This document shows positions 8,646 to 18,385 of a stretch of 64,000 bases of DNA, one piece after another. This DNA is from Streptomyces sp. NRRL F-6131 (GTDB lineage Bacteria > Actinomycetota > Actinomycetes > Streptomycetales > Streptomycetaceae). The notes under the pieces were generated by a model that saw nothing but the letters and a program-made list of their open reading frames with translations, made no database searches and had not been told where the DNA came from. Location of the stretch: contig JOHN01000007.1 in NCBI GenBank assembly GCA_000719695.1, positions 62,001 through 126,000 on the forward strand, given 5' to 3'. Position numbers and translations under genes: made by a program. How positions within the stretch are numbered: position 1 is the stretch's first letter; each line of letters begins with the position of its first letter.

Positions 8646-8778
8646 CCGTGAACCCCGGCGCGGCGCAGGCACCCCCACGACTGCGCCGCGCCGGTCAGCC
8701 GCGCTCGTCCGGCCGTGCGCGGTCGACGGTACTCGTCCGGCCGCGCGAGGTCGGCCGTGCGCGGCCACCCGCACGCGG

Positions 8779-9411
8779 TCACTTGCCGCCGTCGCGCAGG
8801 AGCAGCAGTCCGAGCCCCCGCTCCCGGGCGCCCGCCGTCCAGGCCGGGAGCAGTTCGCCGACCAGCCACTCGACGTCCTCGGCGGCGTCGTCGTCGCCGC
8901 CCGGGAGGAGTGCGGGCTCGTCGAGGATCCGGTCGATGTCGAAGCCGGCCAGTTCGGCGTGGACGCGGTCGAGTTCGGGGCCGCTCGCGAGGCAGGGGAA
9001 CGGCCAGGGGTCGCGGTCCGGCGCCTCGGGCCCGGACCACGGGAACGGCCAGGGCCGTGCCCACAGCTCGGCGAGGGTCGTCAACCCCCAGGCGCCGAAG
9101 GCGTCCGCCAGCTCGTGCCAGCCCCGGCCCGGCAGGGTCGCCGCGCCGAGGGCGTCACCGGCACCGGGCAGGAGGAGTTCCAGCAGCCAGGTGTAGCCGG
9201 CGGGGCGGGCGGGGTCGAGACGGCCGGTGGCGATCTCCCGCAGGGCGGGCTCCACCTCGGCGGGTTCGGTGGTCCGCAGCAGCCGGTCGGCCGCCGCCAG
9301 GGGGGCGATGCGGTCGAGAGCGGTCCGGACGAAGGCCTCGTCACCGGAACCGACCGCGCGGAGCAGGGCGTCGCCGTCGACCGCGAACGCCGAGAAGTAC
9401 TGTTCGGACAT
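8779..9411 (-). CDS. Hypothetical protein, DUF7691-like
   Basis: A 210-residue cytosolic protein beginning MSEQYFSAFAVDGDALLRAV and containing EIATGRLDPARPAGYTWLLE, ELWARPWPFPWSGPE and WLVGELLPAWTAGARERGLG. The layout (an N-terminal segment on 'value at residue 1', a GSGDE linker, then Trp/Pro-rich loops) resembles the streptomycete DUF7691 proteins as I remember them, but this is from memory. No catalytic motif or membrane segment is visible. It is on the opposite strand to the secreted protein and 82 bp from the broken lipoprotein gene. Confidence 0.6.
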   Translation of the reverse strand: MSEQYFSAFAVDGDALLRAVGSGDEAFVRTALDRIAPLAAADRLLRTTEPAEVEPALREIATGRLDPARPAGYTWLLELLLPGAGDALGAATLPGRGWHELADAFGAWGLTTLAELWARPWPFPWSGPEAPDRDPWPFPCLASGPELDRVHAELAGFDIDRILDEPALLPGGDDDAAEDVEWLVGELLPAWTAGARERGLGLLLLRDGGK

Positions 9412-9493
9412 CGCGCCATTATGGCGAGCGGCCTCATCTCCCTCGACGGCGGGGCCAGTTGGGAGAGCAGCGATCGGGTCGGGCGGCCCGTGC

Positions 9494-10251
9494 TCAGGGG
9501 GACGACGGGGCGGCGTCCGGTGCCGGGCTCCAGGGGGCGACGCCGAGCTTGCCGGTGGTGCCGAGGTCGAGGTCGGCCGGGACGGTCAGCCGGGGGCGGC
9601 CGGGGAGCGGGGCGATGTCGAGGAAACGGCCGTTGTCGGGGGCTTTGTTGCTCGCGGCCACGGTGTTGCGCCAGACCAGCTGGAACTCGGCGTACTGCTG
9701 GGGCTGCAGGGTCAGCGGCCTGGGGGCGGCGTCGAAGTTCGCCAGGGTCGCGATGCCGGCCGAGCCGCGCTTGACGGTGACGGCGAGCGGGGCGCGTTCG
9801 GCGTCCAGGACGCGGACGGCGGGGTGGCCGTTGAGGCTGTAGGGGCGGGTGCCGCAGTTGGTCAGCCGGACCGGCATCACCCGCAGGCCCATCGCGGCAC
9901 TGACCTCGCCGACGCTCAGCGCGACGCCCTCGGGGGAACAGGCGCTCGCCGGAGCCGGGGGCGGGGTGGTGGCGACGGCGGGCGGGGCGCCGTGAACGGC
10001 TGGGGCCGGACGGGCGTGACGGGGACGGACGGGGTCGGGAAGGGCGTGACCGGCGGGGGCGCGTCACCGATGGTGCGGGCCGGGCCGGGCGCTCCCCCGC
10101 CCGCTCCGGTCGCCGGTGTGCTGCCGCACCCGGTCACCGCCAGCACACCGGCCGCGAGCAGCAGGCCCGCCCGGGCCGGGGCCGGTATCCGGCGGAGCAC
10201 GGCGCGGGTGGCGGTCGGCGGCGACGGCATCGGGTCCATGGGGACGATCAT
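9494..10251 (-). pseudogene. DUF4232-type lipoprotein gene split by a frameshift
   Basis: The 5' part (starting near ATG 10251) encodes a lipoprotein signal, AGLLLAAGVLAVTGCGS, with the lipobox cysteine and a Thr/Pro-rich linker, and then stops at 9916. The 3' part is open in another frame from 10063 down to 9494 and encodes a DUF4232 domain: CSPEGVALSVGEVSAAMGLR, RLTNCGTRPYSLNGHP, then FQLVWRN. The domain's first Cys and strands lie upstream of the only in-frame ATG (9892), so an independent start there would cut the fold. The shift must lie in the GC- and G-run-rich linker at 9916-10063. It may be a real lesion, a sequencing error or, less likely, recoding. Confidence 0.72.
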
Positions 10252-10414
10252 GGCACGAACCACCTGCCCACCGGCCCGGCCGGCCCGCTCGGCCGTCGGG
10301 CGCAGCGGGACCGGCCGGGACCGGCCGGGACCGGCAGGTGTGGCGGGCCGACAGGACCGGCGGGCCCCGGGGGAAACGGCAGGTGTGCGGGGCCGGGCGG
10401 GCGCGGCGGGGCCT

Positions 10415-13400
10415 TCACAGGCCGATCCGCAGCGGGGTGAGCCGGGTGGCGACCAGATTGGTGGCGCCCCGGTCCCGTTCGACGTGCCCGTGGACCAGCA
10501 GCCCGGCCCGGTCCAGGGCGGTGCGGCGCTGGGACTCCCAGACCGGCCGGCTGCAGATCACGTTGATCAGCCCGGTCTCGTCCTCCAGGCTGAGGAAGAG
10601 CACCCCGCCCGCCGTCGGCGGCCGCTGCCGGTGGGTGACCAGACCGCCGACCACCACCGCCGCTCCGTCCGCCACGTCCGGGAGCTGGGCCGCCGAGAGC
10701 GCGCCGCCGCGCTCCAGGTGGGCGCGCAGGTGCTGGAGCGGGTGGCTGGTCGCGGACGTCCCGGTGGCCCAGAGGTCGGCGATGGTCTCCTCGATCGGGG
10801 TCATCGCGGGCAGTTCCGGCGCCTCGGTACCGGGTGTGGTCCCCGGCAGGAGGTCCGCCGAGACGCCCGCGAACGCGCCCGCCGCCCAGAGCGCCTGGCG
10901 CCGACCGAGCCCGAAGCAGCCGAACGCGCCCGCCGCGGCCAGTGCCTCCAGGGCCGGGGCGGGCAGGCCGGTCCGGCGGGCGAAGTCCTCGAGGTCCGCG
11001 TACGGCCGCCCGGCCGCGATCGCCTCGGCCTGGGCGGTGCCGATGCCGCGCACGGTGTCCAGGCCGAGCCGGATCGCGGGCTGCGGCCGGCCCGCGGTGA
11101 GCGGCGGGGCGGGCGTCGGCCCCCGGTACGGCTCCAGGGTGGGTGCGGGGCCGCTGGCGTTGACGTCCACCCCGCGCACCCGGACGCCGTGCCGCCGGGC
11201 GTCCGAGATCAGGCTGAGCGGCGAGTAGAAGCCCATCGGCTGGTTGGCCAGCAGGGCGCAGGTGAAGGCCGCCGGGTAGTGGTACTTGAGCCAGGCGCTG
11301 GCGTACACCAGGTAGGCGAAGCTGATCGCGTGGCTCTCCGGGAAGCCGTAGTTGGAGAAGGCCTCGATCTTCAGGTAGACGTCCTCCGCCACCTCCTCCG
11401 GGATGCCGCGCTCGGCCATGCCTCCCAGCAGCCGGTCCCGCAGCCGGGCGACCCGTTCGTGGGAGCGCTTGGCGCCCATCGCCTGGCGCAGCCGGTCCGC
11501 CTCGGCGGGGGTGAACCCGGCGCAGTCGATGGCGAGTTGCATCATCTGCTCCTGGAACAGCGGCACACCGAGGGTCTTGCCGAGCGCGTTCTCCATCAGC
11601 GGGTGCGGGCAGCCGGCCGGCTCCACCCCGGCGCGGCGGCGCAGGTACGGGTGGACGGATCCGCCCTGGATCGGGCCGGGCCGGATCAGCGCGACCTCCA
11701 CCACCAGGTCGTAGAAGTGGTCCGGCTTGAGGCGGGGCAGGGTGGCCATCTGGGCGCGCGACTCGACCTGGAAGACCCCGACCGTGTCGGCCCGCCGCAG
11801 CATCGCGTACACGCCGGCGTCGTCGTCCGGGATGGTCGCGAGGTCGTAGTGCTGTCCGTGGTGCCGGGCGACCAGGTCGCAGGTGTCGTGCAGCGCGGCG
11901 AGCATGCCGAGGCCGAGCAGGTCGATCTTGACCAGCCCGGCGCCGGCCACCGACTCCTTGTCCCACTGCAGTACGGACCGCCCCGGCATCCGGGCCCACT
12001 CGGTCGGGCAGATCTCGGCGATCGGCTCCCGGGTGAGCACCATGCCGCCCGAGTGGATGCCCAGGTGGCGCGGCAGGCCGTGGAGTTGTCCGGCGAGCGA
12101 GAGGACGTCGGCGGGGATGACGGCGTCCGCGCCGGGCGGCGAGCGGAAGTCCGCCTGCCGGCTGAAGGCGTCCACCTGCCCCTGCGGGTAGCCGAGCACC
12201 CGGGCGGCGTCGCGCAGCGCCAGCCGGGGCCGGTAGGTGATCACATTGGCGACCTGGGCGGCGTGCTCGCGCCCGTACCGGCGGTAGACGTACTGGATGA
12301 CCTCCTCGCGGCGGCGGTTCTCGATGTCGAGGTCGATGTCCGGCGGCCCGTCGCGGGCGGTGGAGAGGAAGCGTTCGAAGAGCAGCTTGTAGTGCACCGG
12401 GTCGACGGCGGTGATGCCCAGCGCGAAGCAGACCGCCGAGTTGGCCGCCGAACCGCGCCCCTGGCACCAGATGTCCTCGCGGCGGCAGAAGTCGACGATG
12501 TCGTGGACGATCAGGAAGTAGCCGGCCAGGTCGAGGTCCTCGATGACGTCCAGCTCCCGGGCGAGCTGGCGGCGGGCCGGACCGTTCGCCGGCCCGAACC
12601 GGCCCGGGCCGCCCTCGGCGACCAGCCGGCGGAGGTGGCTGATCTCGGTGTGGCCGGGCGGGACGGGGTAGCCGGGCAGCTCCGGGTCCAGGGTCGCGAA
12701 GTCGAAGGCGCAGGCGCGGGCGAGCTCCACGGTCGCCTCGCGGACCCCGGGGAAGCGGGCCAGCCGGGCCGCCATCTCCCGGCCGGAGCGCAGATGGGCG
12801 GTGCCGGCGGCCTGCGTCCAGCCCGCCGCCTCGGCGAGGGTGCGGCGGTCGTGCAGGGCGGCCAGGCCCTGGGCCAGCCGGCCCTGGGCGGGACCGGCGT
12901 GGTGGGCGTTGGTGGAGGCGACGGTGGGCAGGCGCAGCCGGGCGGCGAGCGCGGCCAGGGCGTCGTTGCGCAGGTCGTCGCCGGGGAGCCACTGGTCGAT
13001 CAGCTCGACATGGACGTTCTCGCGACCGAACGCCTCGGCGAGGGTGCGGAGTTGGTGCTCCGGGTCGGGGGCGGGGAGGAGCGTGGCGGCGGCGCTGCTG
13101 CCGCTGCCGGCGTCGGCGGGGAGCCGGGTGGCGGCGGCCAGGGCGGCGGGGACCCGGCCGAGCCGGCAGCCGGTGAGCACCGCCCAGTGGCCGCCGTGCG
13201 CGGCGGCCAGGTCCGCGAAGTCGTAGACCGGGTTCCCCTTGGCCCCGCCCGCGAGCTGGGCCGCGCCGATGACGGCGGAGAGCCGGCGGTAGCCCTCCGG
13301 ATCACGGGCCAGCACGAGCAGGTGCTCGACACCATCACCCCGCTCCTGACGGAGCGTCAGTTCGGCGCCGAAGACGGTCGCCACGCCCGTGCCGCGGGCC

Positions 13401-13792
13401 GCCTCGGCGAACCGGACCACGCCGTAGAGGCCGTCGTGGTCGGTGAGCGCGAGCGCCTCGACGCCCAGCCGGACGGCCTCGGCGACCAGCGCCTCGGGGT
13501 CGCTGGCGCCGTCCAGGAAGCTGAAGGCGGAGTGGACGTGCAGCTCGGCCCAGGCGGGTCCGGCGGACTCCCCGGCGAGGTCGGCGGGGTCGGCGAGGTC
13601 GGCGGGGTCCGTGGGACCGGCGGGCTCCGCGGCCGGGCGCGGGTGCAGCGGCACGACGTCGCCGCCGGCGCTGCCGTTGTCGCCACTGCTGCCGTTGCCG
13701 TTGCCGCCGTTGCCGCCGTTGCCGTTGCCGCCGCCGGACATCCGTCGGTGCAGCTCGCTCCAGGGGACGGAGGAGTGGCTGGTGAATCCCAT
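10415..13792 (-). CDS. dnaE2: Error-prone DNA polymerase III alpha subunit DnaE2
   Basis: A 1125-residue C-family polymerase. The N-terminal MGFTSHSSVPWSELHRRMSG matches the usual DnaE2 opening and fixes the start at 13792. The PHP domain begins AELHVHSAFSFLDGASDPEA with ALTDHDGLYG. The polymerase core includes CQGRGSAANSAVCFALGI and GPPDIDLDIENRRREEVIQY, with the catalytic DID-type aspartates. The C-terminus holds the OB-fold (VVVGGLVTHRQRPPTAGGV). It does translesion synthesis with ImuA' and ImuB, both encoded just upstream on the same strand. An Asn/Gly-rich insert (about residues 20-45) sits between the N-terminal motif and the PHP domain and is unusual. Confidence 0.96.
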   Translation of the reverse strand: MGFTSHSSVPWSELHRRMSGGGNGNGGNGGNGNGSSGDNGSAGGDVVPLHPRPAAEPAGPTDPADLADPADLAGESAGPAWAELHVHSAFSFLDGASDPEALVAEAVRLGVEALALTDHDGLYGVVRFAEAARGTGVATVFGAELTLRQERGDGVEHLLVLARDPEGYRRLSAVIGAAQLAGGAKGNPVYDFADLAAAHGGHWAVLTGCRLGRVPAALAAATRLPADAGSGSSAAATLLPAPDPEHQLRTLAEAFGRENVHVELIDQWLPGDDLRNDALAALAARLRLPTVASTNAHHAGPAQGRLAQGLAALHDRRTLAEAAGWTQAAGTAHLRSGREMAARLARFPGVREATVELARACAFDFATLDPELPGYPVPPGHTEISHLRRLVAEGGPGRFGPANGPARRQLARELDVIEDLDLAGYFLIVHDIVDFCRREDIWCQGRGSAANSAVCFALGITAVDPVHYKLLFERFLSTARDGPPDIDLDIENRRREEVIQYVYRRYGREHAAQVANVITYRPRLALRDAARVLGYPQGQVDAFSRQADFRSPPGADAVIPADVLSLAGQLHGLPRHLGIHSGGMVLTREPIAEICPTEWARMPGRSVLQWDKESVAGAGLVKIDLLGLGMLAALHDTCDLVARHHGQHYDLATIPDDDAGVYAMLRRADTVGVFQVESRAQMATLPRLKPDHFYDLVVEVALIRPGPIQGGSVHPYLRRRAGVEPAGCPHPLMENALGKTLGVPLFQEQMMQLAIDCAGFTPAEADRLRQAMGAKRSHERVARLRDRLLGGMAERGIPEEVAEDVYLKIEAFSNYGFPESHAISFAYLVYASAWLKYHYPAAFTCALLANQPMGFYSPLSLISDARRHGVRVRGVDVNASGPAPTLEPYRGPTPAPPLTAGRPQPAIRLGLDTVRGIGTAQAEAIAAGRPYADLEDFARRTGLPAPALEALAAAGAFGCFGLGRRQALWAAGAFAGVSADLLPGTTPGTEAPELPAMTPIEETIADLWATGTSATSHPLQHLRAHLERGGALSAAQLPDVADGAAVVVGGLVTHRQRPPTAGGVLFLSLEDETGLINVICSRPVWESQRRTALDRAGLLVHGHVERDRGATNLVATRLTPLRIGL

Positions 13793-13867
13793 CGGGGTGA
13801 CGCCTTCGGTCTCTCGTTCGTTTCCGGTCCCCCCGCTTGCCCCGGCCCGCCCGGGGCCGCCGGGCCG

Positions 13868-16015
13868 TCAGTCGTACCCGGCCTCCACGAACCAGGCACC
13901 CCCCTCCACCGTGAGCAGCAGCGCCCGCCCGTCCGCCACCGTCACCTGGAACCGGGCCCGACGGCGGGCCCGCTCCTGGTCCCACCAGTACTCGACCGCC
14001 GGCCAGGGGCCGGTCCAGCCGTCCACCACCAACTCCCGCCCGCGCACCGCCACGACCGCCGGCCGGGCCGACACCCCCGCCCGGCCGTCCACCGTCACCG
14101 GCCGCCCGGCCGCGTCCAGCACCGTCGCCGGCACCGGGACCCGGTGCACGACGCTCGGCCAGACGTCCCGCAGCCCGCCGACCCGACCCGGCCACGGCGC
14201 GTCGGCGGGCGCCGCCGGGTCGTACGGCTCGCCCCACGGCACCCGGACCGCCTGGTCGTCCGGCCCCCGCCCACCGGCCGGCTCGATCCGGCGCAGCCCG
14301 GCGTGCCCGAGCACCGCCTGCACCCTGGCCACCGCGCGCTCCACCCGGTCGTCCGCCACCGCCTGCCCCCAGAGGGCGAGTTGGCGGCCCTGGTCGGGGG
14401 TGAGGTCGTCGGGGACGAGACGCAGCGCGGTGAACCCGCCCGGCTCGGGGCCCTCGGCACCGTGGCCCTCGGCACCGTGGTTCCCGGCGCCGCGGCCCCC
14501 GCCGCCGTCCCCGCCCTCACCGGACCGGTCGAACGTGCCGGTGCTCTGCCAGGCCTGGAGCTGCCAGCGGACCCGTTCGGCGAGGGCCGTCGCCGACAGC
14601 CGGCCCTCGTGCCGCCAGAGCCGCGCGACCGTCCGGCCGTCGGCGCACACCACCTCGACGGCCACCCGCTGGCAGGTCAGCCCCGCCCCGGCGAGCCGCT
14701 GGTGCAGCCGCTCGGCCAGGGTCCGGGCGACGAAGACCAGCGGTTCGGCGAGCGGCTCCGGCGGGTCGAAGCGCTGCTCGACGGAGAGGTCCGGCCCCTC
14801 GGCGCGCGGCACCAGCGGGCGCGGCTGGAGACCGCGGGCCAGCCGGTGCGCCGTCGTACCGGTCGGGCCGAAGCGGTCGGCCACCGACTCGACGGGCAGG
14901 GCGGCGAACGCCCCGACCGTGGGCAGGCCCAGCCGGTCCAGCAGTTCGGCCAGCCCGGCGTCGCCGAGCACGGTCACCGGGTAGGGCGCGAGGAACTCCG
15001 CCGTCCGCCCGGCGGGGACCAGCACCCCGGCGCGGGCGGCGAGCACGGCGGCGAACAGGCCGTCGGCCACCCCGACCCGGCCGAGGGGGGACCCGGTCAC
15101 GGGCCGGGCGGGCACGGGCGGGGCGGGCACGGGGTCGGAGTCGGGGGCGGAGGGGGAGACGGGAGCGGAGGCGGGGTCCTCGGTCGCGGCGCCCGGTGGT
15201 GCGGGAGCCGGCGGTGCGGGAGCCGGCGGGTAGACGGGAGGGCGGGCGAAACCGCCCCGGGCGCCGTCCCGGGCGGCCGGCGCGGCGGCGAACAGCTCGT
15301 CCGCCCCGGCGGTCCGCCGCCGCGGCGCGGCCCGCCCGGCGTCCGCCGGGTGCGCGGGAACGTCCGCCGAACCGGGCGCGCGGCGCAGCGGGACGACCTC
15401 GGCCAGGCCGGCCCCGGCCGCTTCCCCACCGCCCGCGCGGACCCCGGTCCGCTCGGCGTCCGCCGGATGCTCCTGCGGACCGGCCACCGCCGTGACGGCG
15501 GCCGACACGGTCTCCGCGACGGCCGCCGTCTCCAGGGCCGCTGACTCCAGGGCCGCCGACACCACCGCCGTCGACACCGTCAGGGCAGCCGCGACCGCCC
15601 CCTGGACCTTCGCCGCCAGGGCCTCCTCCCCGCCGAAGTAGCGGGCCGGCCCCTTCACCGGGATCGCGCACAGCCCCGGGCGCAGCACCTCCACCCGGGG
15701 GGTGAACGCCTCCACCGCCGCGGCCACCGGTTCGAACCGCCGGGCCTCCGCCTCCGGGTCCCGGTCGCGCAGTTCGAGCGCCGGGCAGAGCCGCTGGGCC
15801 AGCTTGAGCCGCTGTCCCTGCCGCACCCCGGCCGCCCGGGCCGCCGCCGAACAGGCCAGCACCCGGCCGCCCTCGACCACCGCCACCGGGACGTCCCGGT
15901 CCTCCCCCGGACGTTCGACGGCCACCACCGGCCAGTCCGGACACCACACCACCAGCACCCGGGGGGTGACCGCGCCACCCGCCCCGCTGGACCCGGCAAC
16001 CTCTCCACCGGTCAT
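13868..16015 (-). CDS. imuB: ImuB, Y-family polymerase-like mutasome subunit
   Basis: A 715-residue ImuB-type protein, longer than the ~500-550 typical of the family. The N-terminus keeps the Y-family scaffold (VLVVWCPDWPVVAVERPGED, LACSAAARAAGVRQGQRL) but the catalytic SIDE-type motif is replaced (VLRPGLCAIPVKGPARYFGG), as expected for an inactive adaptor that bridges the clamp and DnaE2. An Ala/Pro/Gly/Arg-rich insert of about 180 residues (roughly 145-325) interrupts the palm before DGLFAAVLAARAGVLVPAG. The little-finger region and a C-terminal DUF6504-like segment (PAVEYWWDQERARRRARFQV) follow. It starts 15 bp after the imuA' stop, so the two are co-transcribed. Confidence 0.92.
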   Translation of the reverse strand: MTGGEVAGSSGAGGAVTPRVLVVWCPDWPVVAVERPGEDRDVPVAVVEGGRVLACSAAARAAGVRQGQRLKLAQRLCPALELRDRDPEAEARRFEPVAAAVEAFTPRVEVLRPGLCAIPVKGPARYFGGEEALAAKVQGAVAAALTVSTAVVSAALESAALETAAVAETVSAAVTAVAGPQEHPADAERTGVRAGGGEAAGAGLAEVVPLRRAPGSADVPAHPADAGRAAPRRRTAGADELFAAAPAARDGARGGFARPPVYPPAPAPPAPAPPGAATEDPASAPVSPSAPDSDPVPAPPVPARPVTGSPLGRVGVADGLFAAVLAARAGVLVPAGRTAEFLAPYPVTVLGDAGLAELLDRLGLPTVGAFAALPVESVADRFGPTGTTAHRLARGLQPRPLVPRAEGPDLSVEQRFDPPEPLAEPLVFVARTLAERLHQRLAGAGLTCQRVAVEVVCADGRTVARLWRHEGRLSATALAERVRWQLQAWQSTGTFDRSGEGGDGGGGRGAGNHGAEGHGAEGPEPGGFTALRLVPDDLTPDQGRQLALWGQAVADDRVERAVARVQAVLGHAGLRRIEPAGGRGPDDQAVRVPWGEPYDPAAPADAPWPGRVGGLRDVWPSVVHRVPVPATVLDAAGRPVTVDGRAGVSARPAVVAVRGRELVVDGWTGPWPAVEYWWDQERARRRARFQVTVADGRALLLTVEGGAWFVEAGYD

Positions 16016-16030
16016 CCCGCACCACTCATC

Positions 16031-16792
16031 TCACACCGCCGCCATGCGGTCCAGAGCCACTCCGGCCCCAGGCACCGCGTCCTCCCCCACCCCGTCCGCC
16101 GTCCCGGCACCGACCGCCTCCTCCACGGTCCGCACCGCGCCGTGCGCGTCCGGCAGCCAGAGCCGGGCCGTCCGCCCGCGCACCGCCGAACCGCGCCCCT
16201 CGGCCACCACCTCCACCTGCCGTCCGGTGAGCTGTCCGTGCCCGTCCCCCAGCCCGAACCAGCGCCCGGACCGCACGCCCAGCCGCAGCCCGGCCCCCGG
16301 CCACGGCCCGGCCACCAGCAGCACGCAGCCGCTGCGCCGCAGCACGGCGGCCAGGCGGGCGGCCAGGTTCGGAGGGACCGGGCCGTCCGGGCGCAGCATG
16401 ATCAGTTCGACGGCGCCGGCCAGCACCGACACCACCTCGGCCCAGTGCGGTCCGGGATCGTCGGCCACCAGCAGCCGCCGCAGGTCCAGCCCGTACCCGG
16501 CGGCCGCGGCCAGCCCGAGGTCGGGCAGCCCGACCGCCGCCGCCCACCCGCCGTCGGTCTCCCGCACCCCGGCGGCCAGCGCCAGCAGCAGCCCGGCGTC
16601 CCCGCCGGCCACCGACACCGCGGCCCCCCGCCGCAGCCCGCCCTCCGGCAGCACCCCGCGCAGGGCGGGGACCACCGGCAGCAGCGCCCGCCCGGGAGCA
16701 GCCGCCGACGCCACCGGTCGGAGCGCGGGCTTCCGCTCGACGGTGGATTCGAAAACAGATTCGAAAACGGGCACACCCCCAGGATCGAACAT
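16031..16792 (-). CDS. imuA': ImuA' (RecA-like mutasome accessory protein)
   Basis: A 253-residue RecA-fold protein, first gene of imuA'-imuB-dnaE2. It opens with MFDPGGVPVFESVFES, then LLPVVPALRGVLPEGGLRRG followed by AAVSVAGGDAGLLLALAAGV. The latter occupies the Walker A position but lacks the GKS/T residues, as in actinobacterial ImuA'. Later parts read WAEVVSVLAGAVELIMLRPD and GCVLLVAGPWPGAGLRLGV. The start codon 16792-16790 lies inside a LexA box, so the transcript is probably leaderless or nearly so. An alternative GTG a few codons in would still be in frame. It is DNA-damage inducible by inference from the box. Confidence 0.85.
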   Translation of the reverse strand: MFDPGGVPVFESVFESTVERKPALRPVASAAAPGRALLPVVPALRGVLPEGGLRRGAAVSVAGGDAGLLLALAAGVRETDGGWAAAVGLPDLGLAAAAGYGLDLRRLLVADDPGPHWAEVVSVLAGAVELIMLRPDGPVPPNLAARLAAVLRRSGCVLLVAGPWPGAGLRLGVRSGRWFGLGDGHGQLTGRQVEVVAEGRGSAVRGRTARLWLPDAHGAVRTVEEAVGAGTADGVGEDAVPGAGVALDRMAAV

Positions 16793-16799
16793 TCGTTCG
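16786..16799. promoter_or_regulatory. LexA SOS box overlapping the imuA' start codon
   Basis: CGAACATTCGTTCG has perfect CGAAC/GTTCG half-sites separated by four bases and matches the Gram-positive/actinobacterial LexA box. The imuA' ATG (minus strand, 16792-16790) lies within it. Together with the downstream imuA'-imuB-dnaE2 order this is strong evidence for SOS control of the mutasome. Confidence 0.88.
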
Positions 16800-16849
16800 C
16801 AAAGATTCAAGTCCGATTCCCCCACCCCACCCGTCACCCTCCGTGGCCC

Positions 16850-17245
16850 CCGCCCCGGCGGAGGGGGGTGGGCGAGCACAGTCGGGGGCGAGCTGCGGGG
16901 ACGGGATCTCGGCCGCGGGCGCGGCGAAAGGGGGTGGGGGCAGCGCGACACCCGCCCCGGCGGAGGGCGTGGGCGGGTGCGACCGGAGGGCGAACCGCGG
17001 GGACCGGGGAGCCCGGCCGCGGGCGCGGCGAAAGGGGCGGGGGCAGCACGACAACCGCCCCGACGGAGGGCGTGGGCGGGTGCGACCGGAGGGCGAACCG
17101 CGGGGACCGGGGAGCCCGGCCGCAGGCGCGGCGAAAGGGGGGCGGGGGCAGCACGACAACCGCCCCGACGGAGGCGTGGGCGGGTGCGACCGGAGGGCGA
17201 ACCGCGGGGACGGGAGCCCGGCCGCAGGTGCGGCGGAGAGGGGGC
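16850..17245. repeat. Tandem repeat, ~103-bp unit, about 3.9 copies, between imuA' and an aldo/keto reductase
   Basis: Units begin with CCGCCCCGGCGGAGG-like sequence at 16850, 16952, 17055 and 17160, giving spacings of 102, 103 and 105 bp. The last three units are nearly identical, each carrying GTGGGCGGGTGCGACCGGAG, then GGCGAACCGCGGGGAC, then a GGCCGC..GCGCGGCGAAAGG block. The first unit is diverged. Spacings that are not all multiples of three shift any frame through the array, so it is not coding. This array fills most of the 563-bp gap 16793-17356; the remainder holds the SOS box and the MerR-type promoter. Confidence 0.88.
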
Positions 17246-17289
17246 CGGGCCCGGGGCCGGGCGAGCCCCCGAGGAGGTGCGGCTCGCGG

Positions 17290-17320
17290 TTGACTTGGAG
17301 CGCACTCCAACACCTAGCGT
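17290..17320 (+). promoter_or_regulatory. MerR-type long-spacer promoter of the aldo/keto reductase
   Basis: -35 TTGACT (17290-17295), a 19-bp spacer and -10 TAGCGT (17315-17320). The dyad TTGGAGCGCACTCCAA (17295-17310) fills the spacer. A 19-bp spacer with a central dyad is the hallmark of MerR-activated promoters. Related promoters occur at 26741, 34323 (minus) and 56026 (minus). Confidence 0.85.
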
Positions 17321-17356
17321 CCGGGACAGCAGATTCCGAGCTCAGGAGGCAGCAGC

Positions 17357-18343
<987 letters not shown>

Positions 18344-18385
18344 CCCCGCCGACCGGCCGACGGCCGGCGTCACCGCCCCCGAGGG

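Noticed and set aside
9227..15544. An unbroken plus-strand frame of about 2100 codons
   Set aside because: It lies antisense to dnaE2 and imuB, which have clear motifs. High GC removes stop codons from opposite frames, and the translation is Arg/Gly/Ala-rich with no domain.
16850..17245. CRISPR array
   Set aside because: Units are ~103 bp and repeat end to end without unique spacers, and no cas genes are present.
16850..17245. Repeat-containing protein gene
   Set aside because: Unit lengths 102, 103 and 105 bp break any one frame, and no start site or ribosome-binding site precedes the array.
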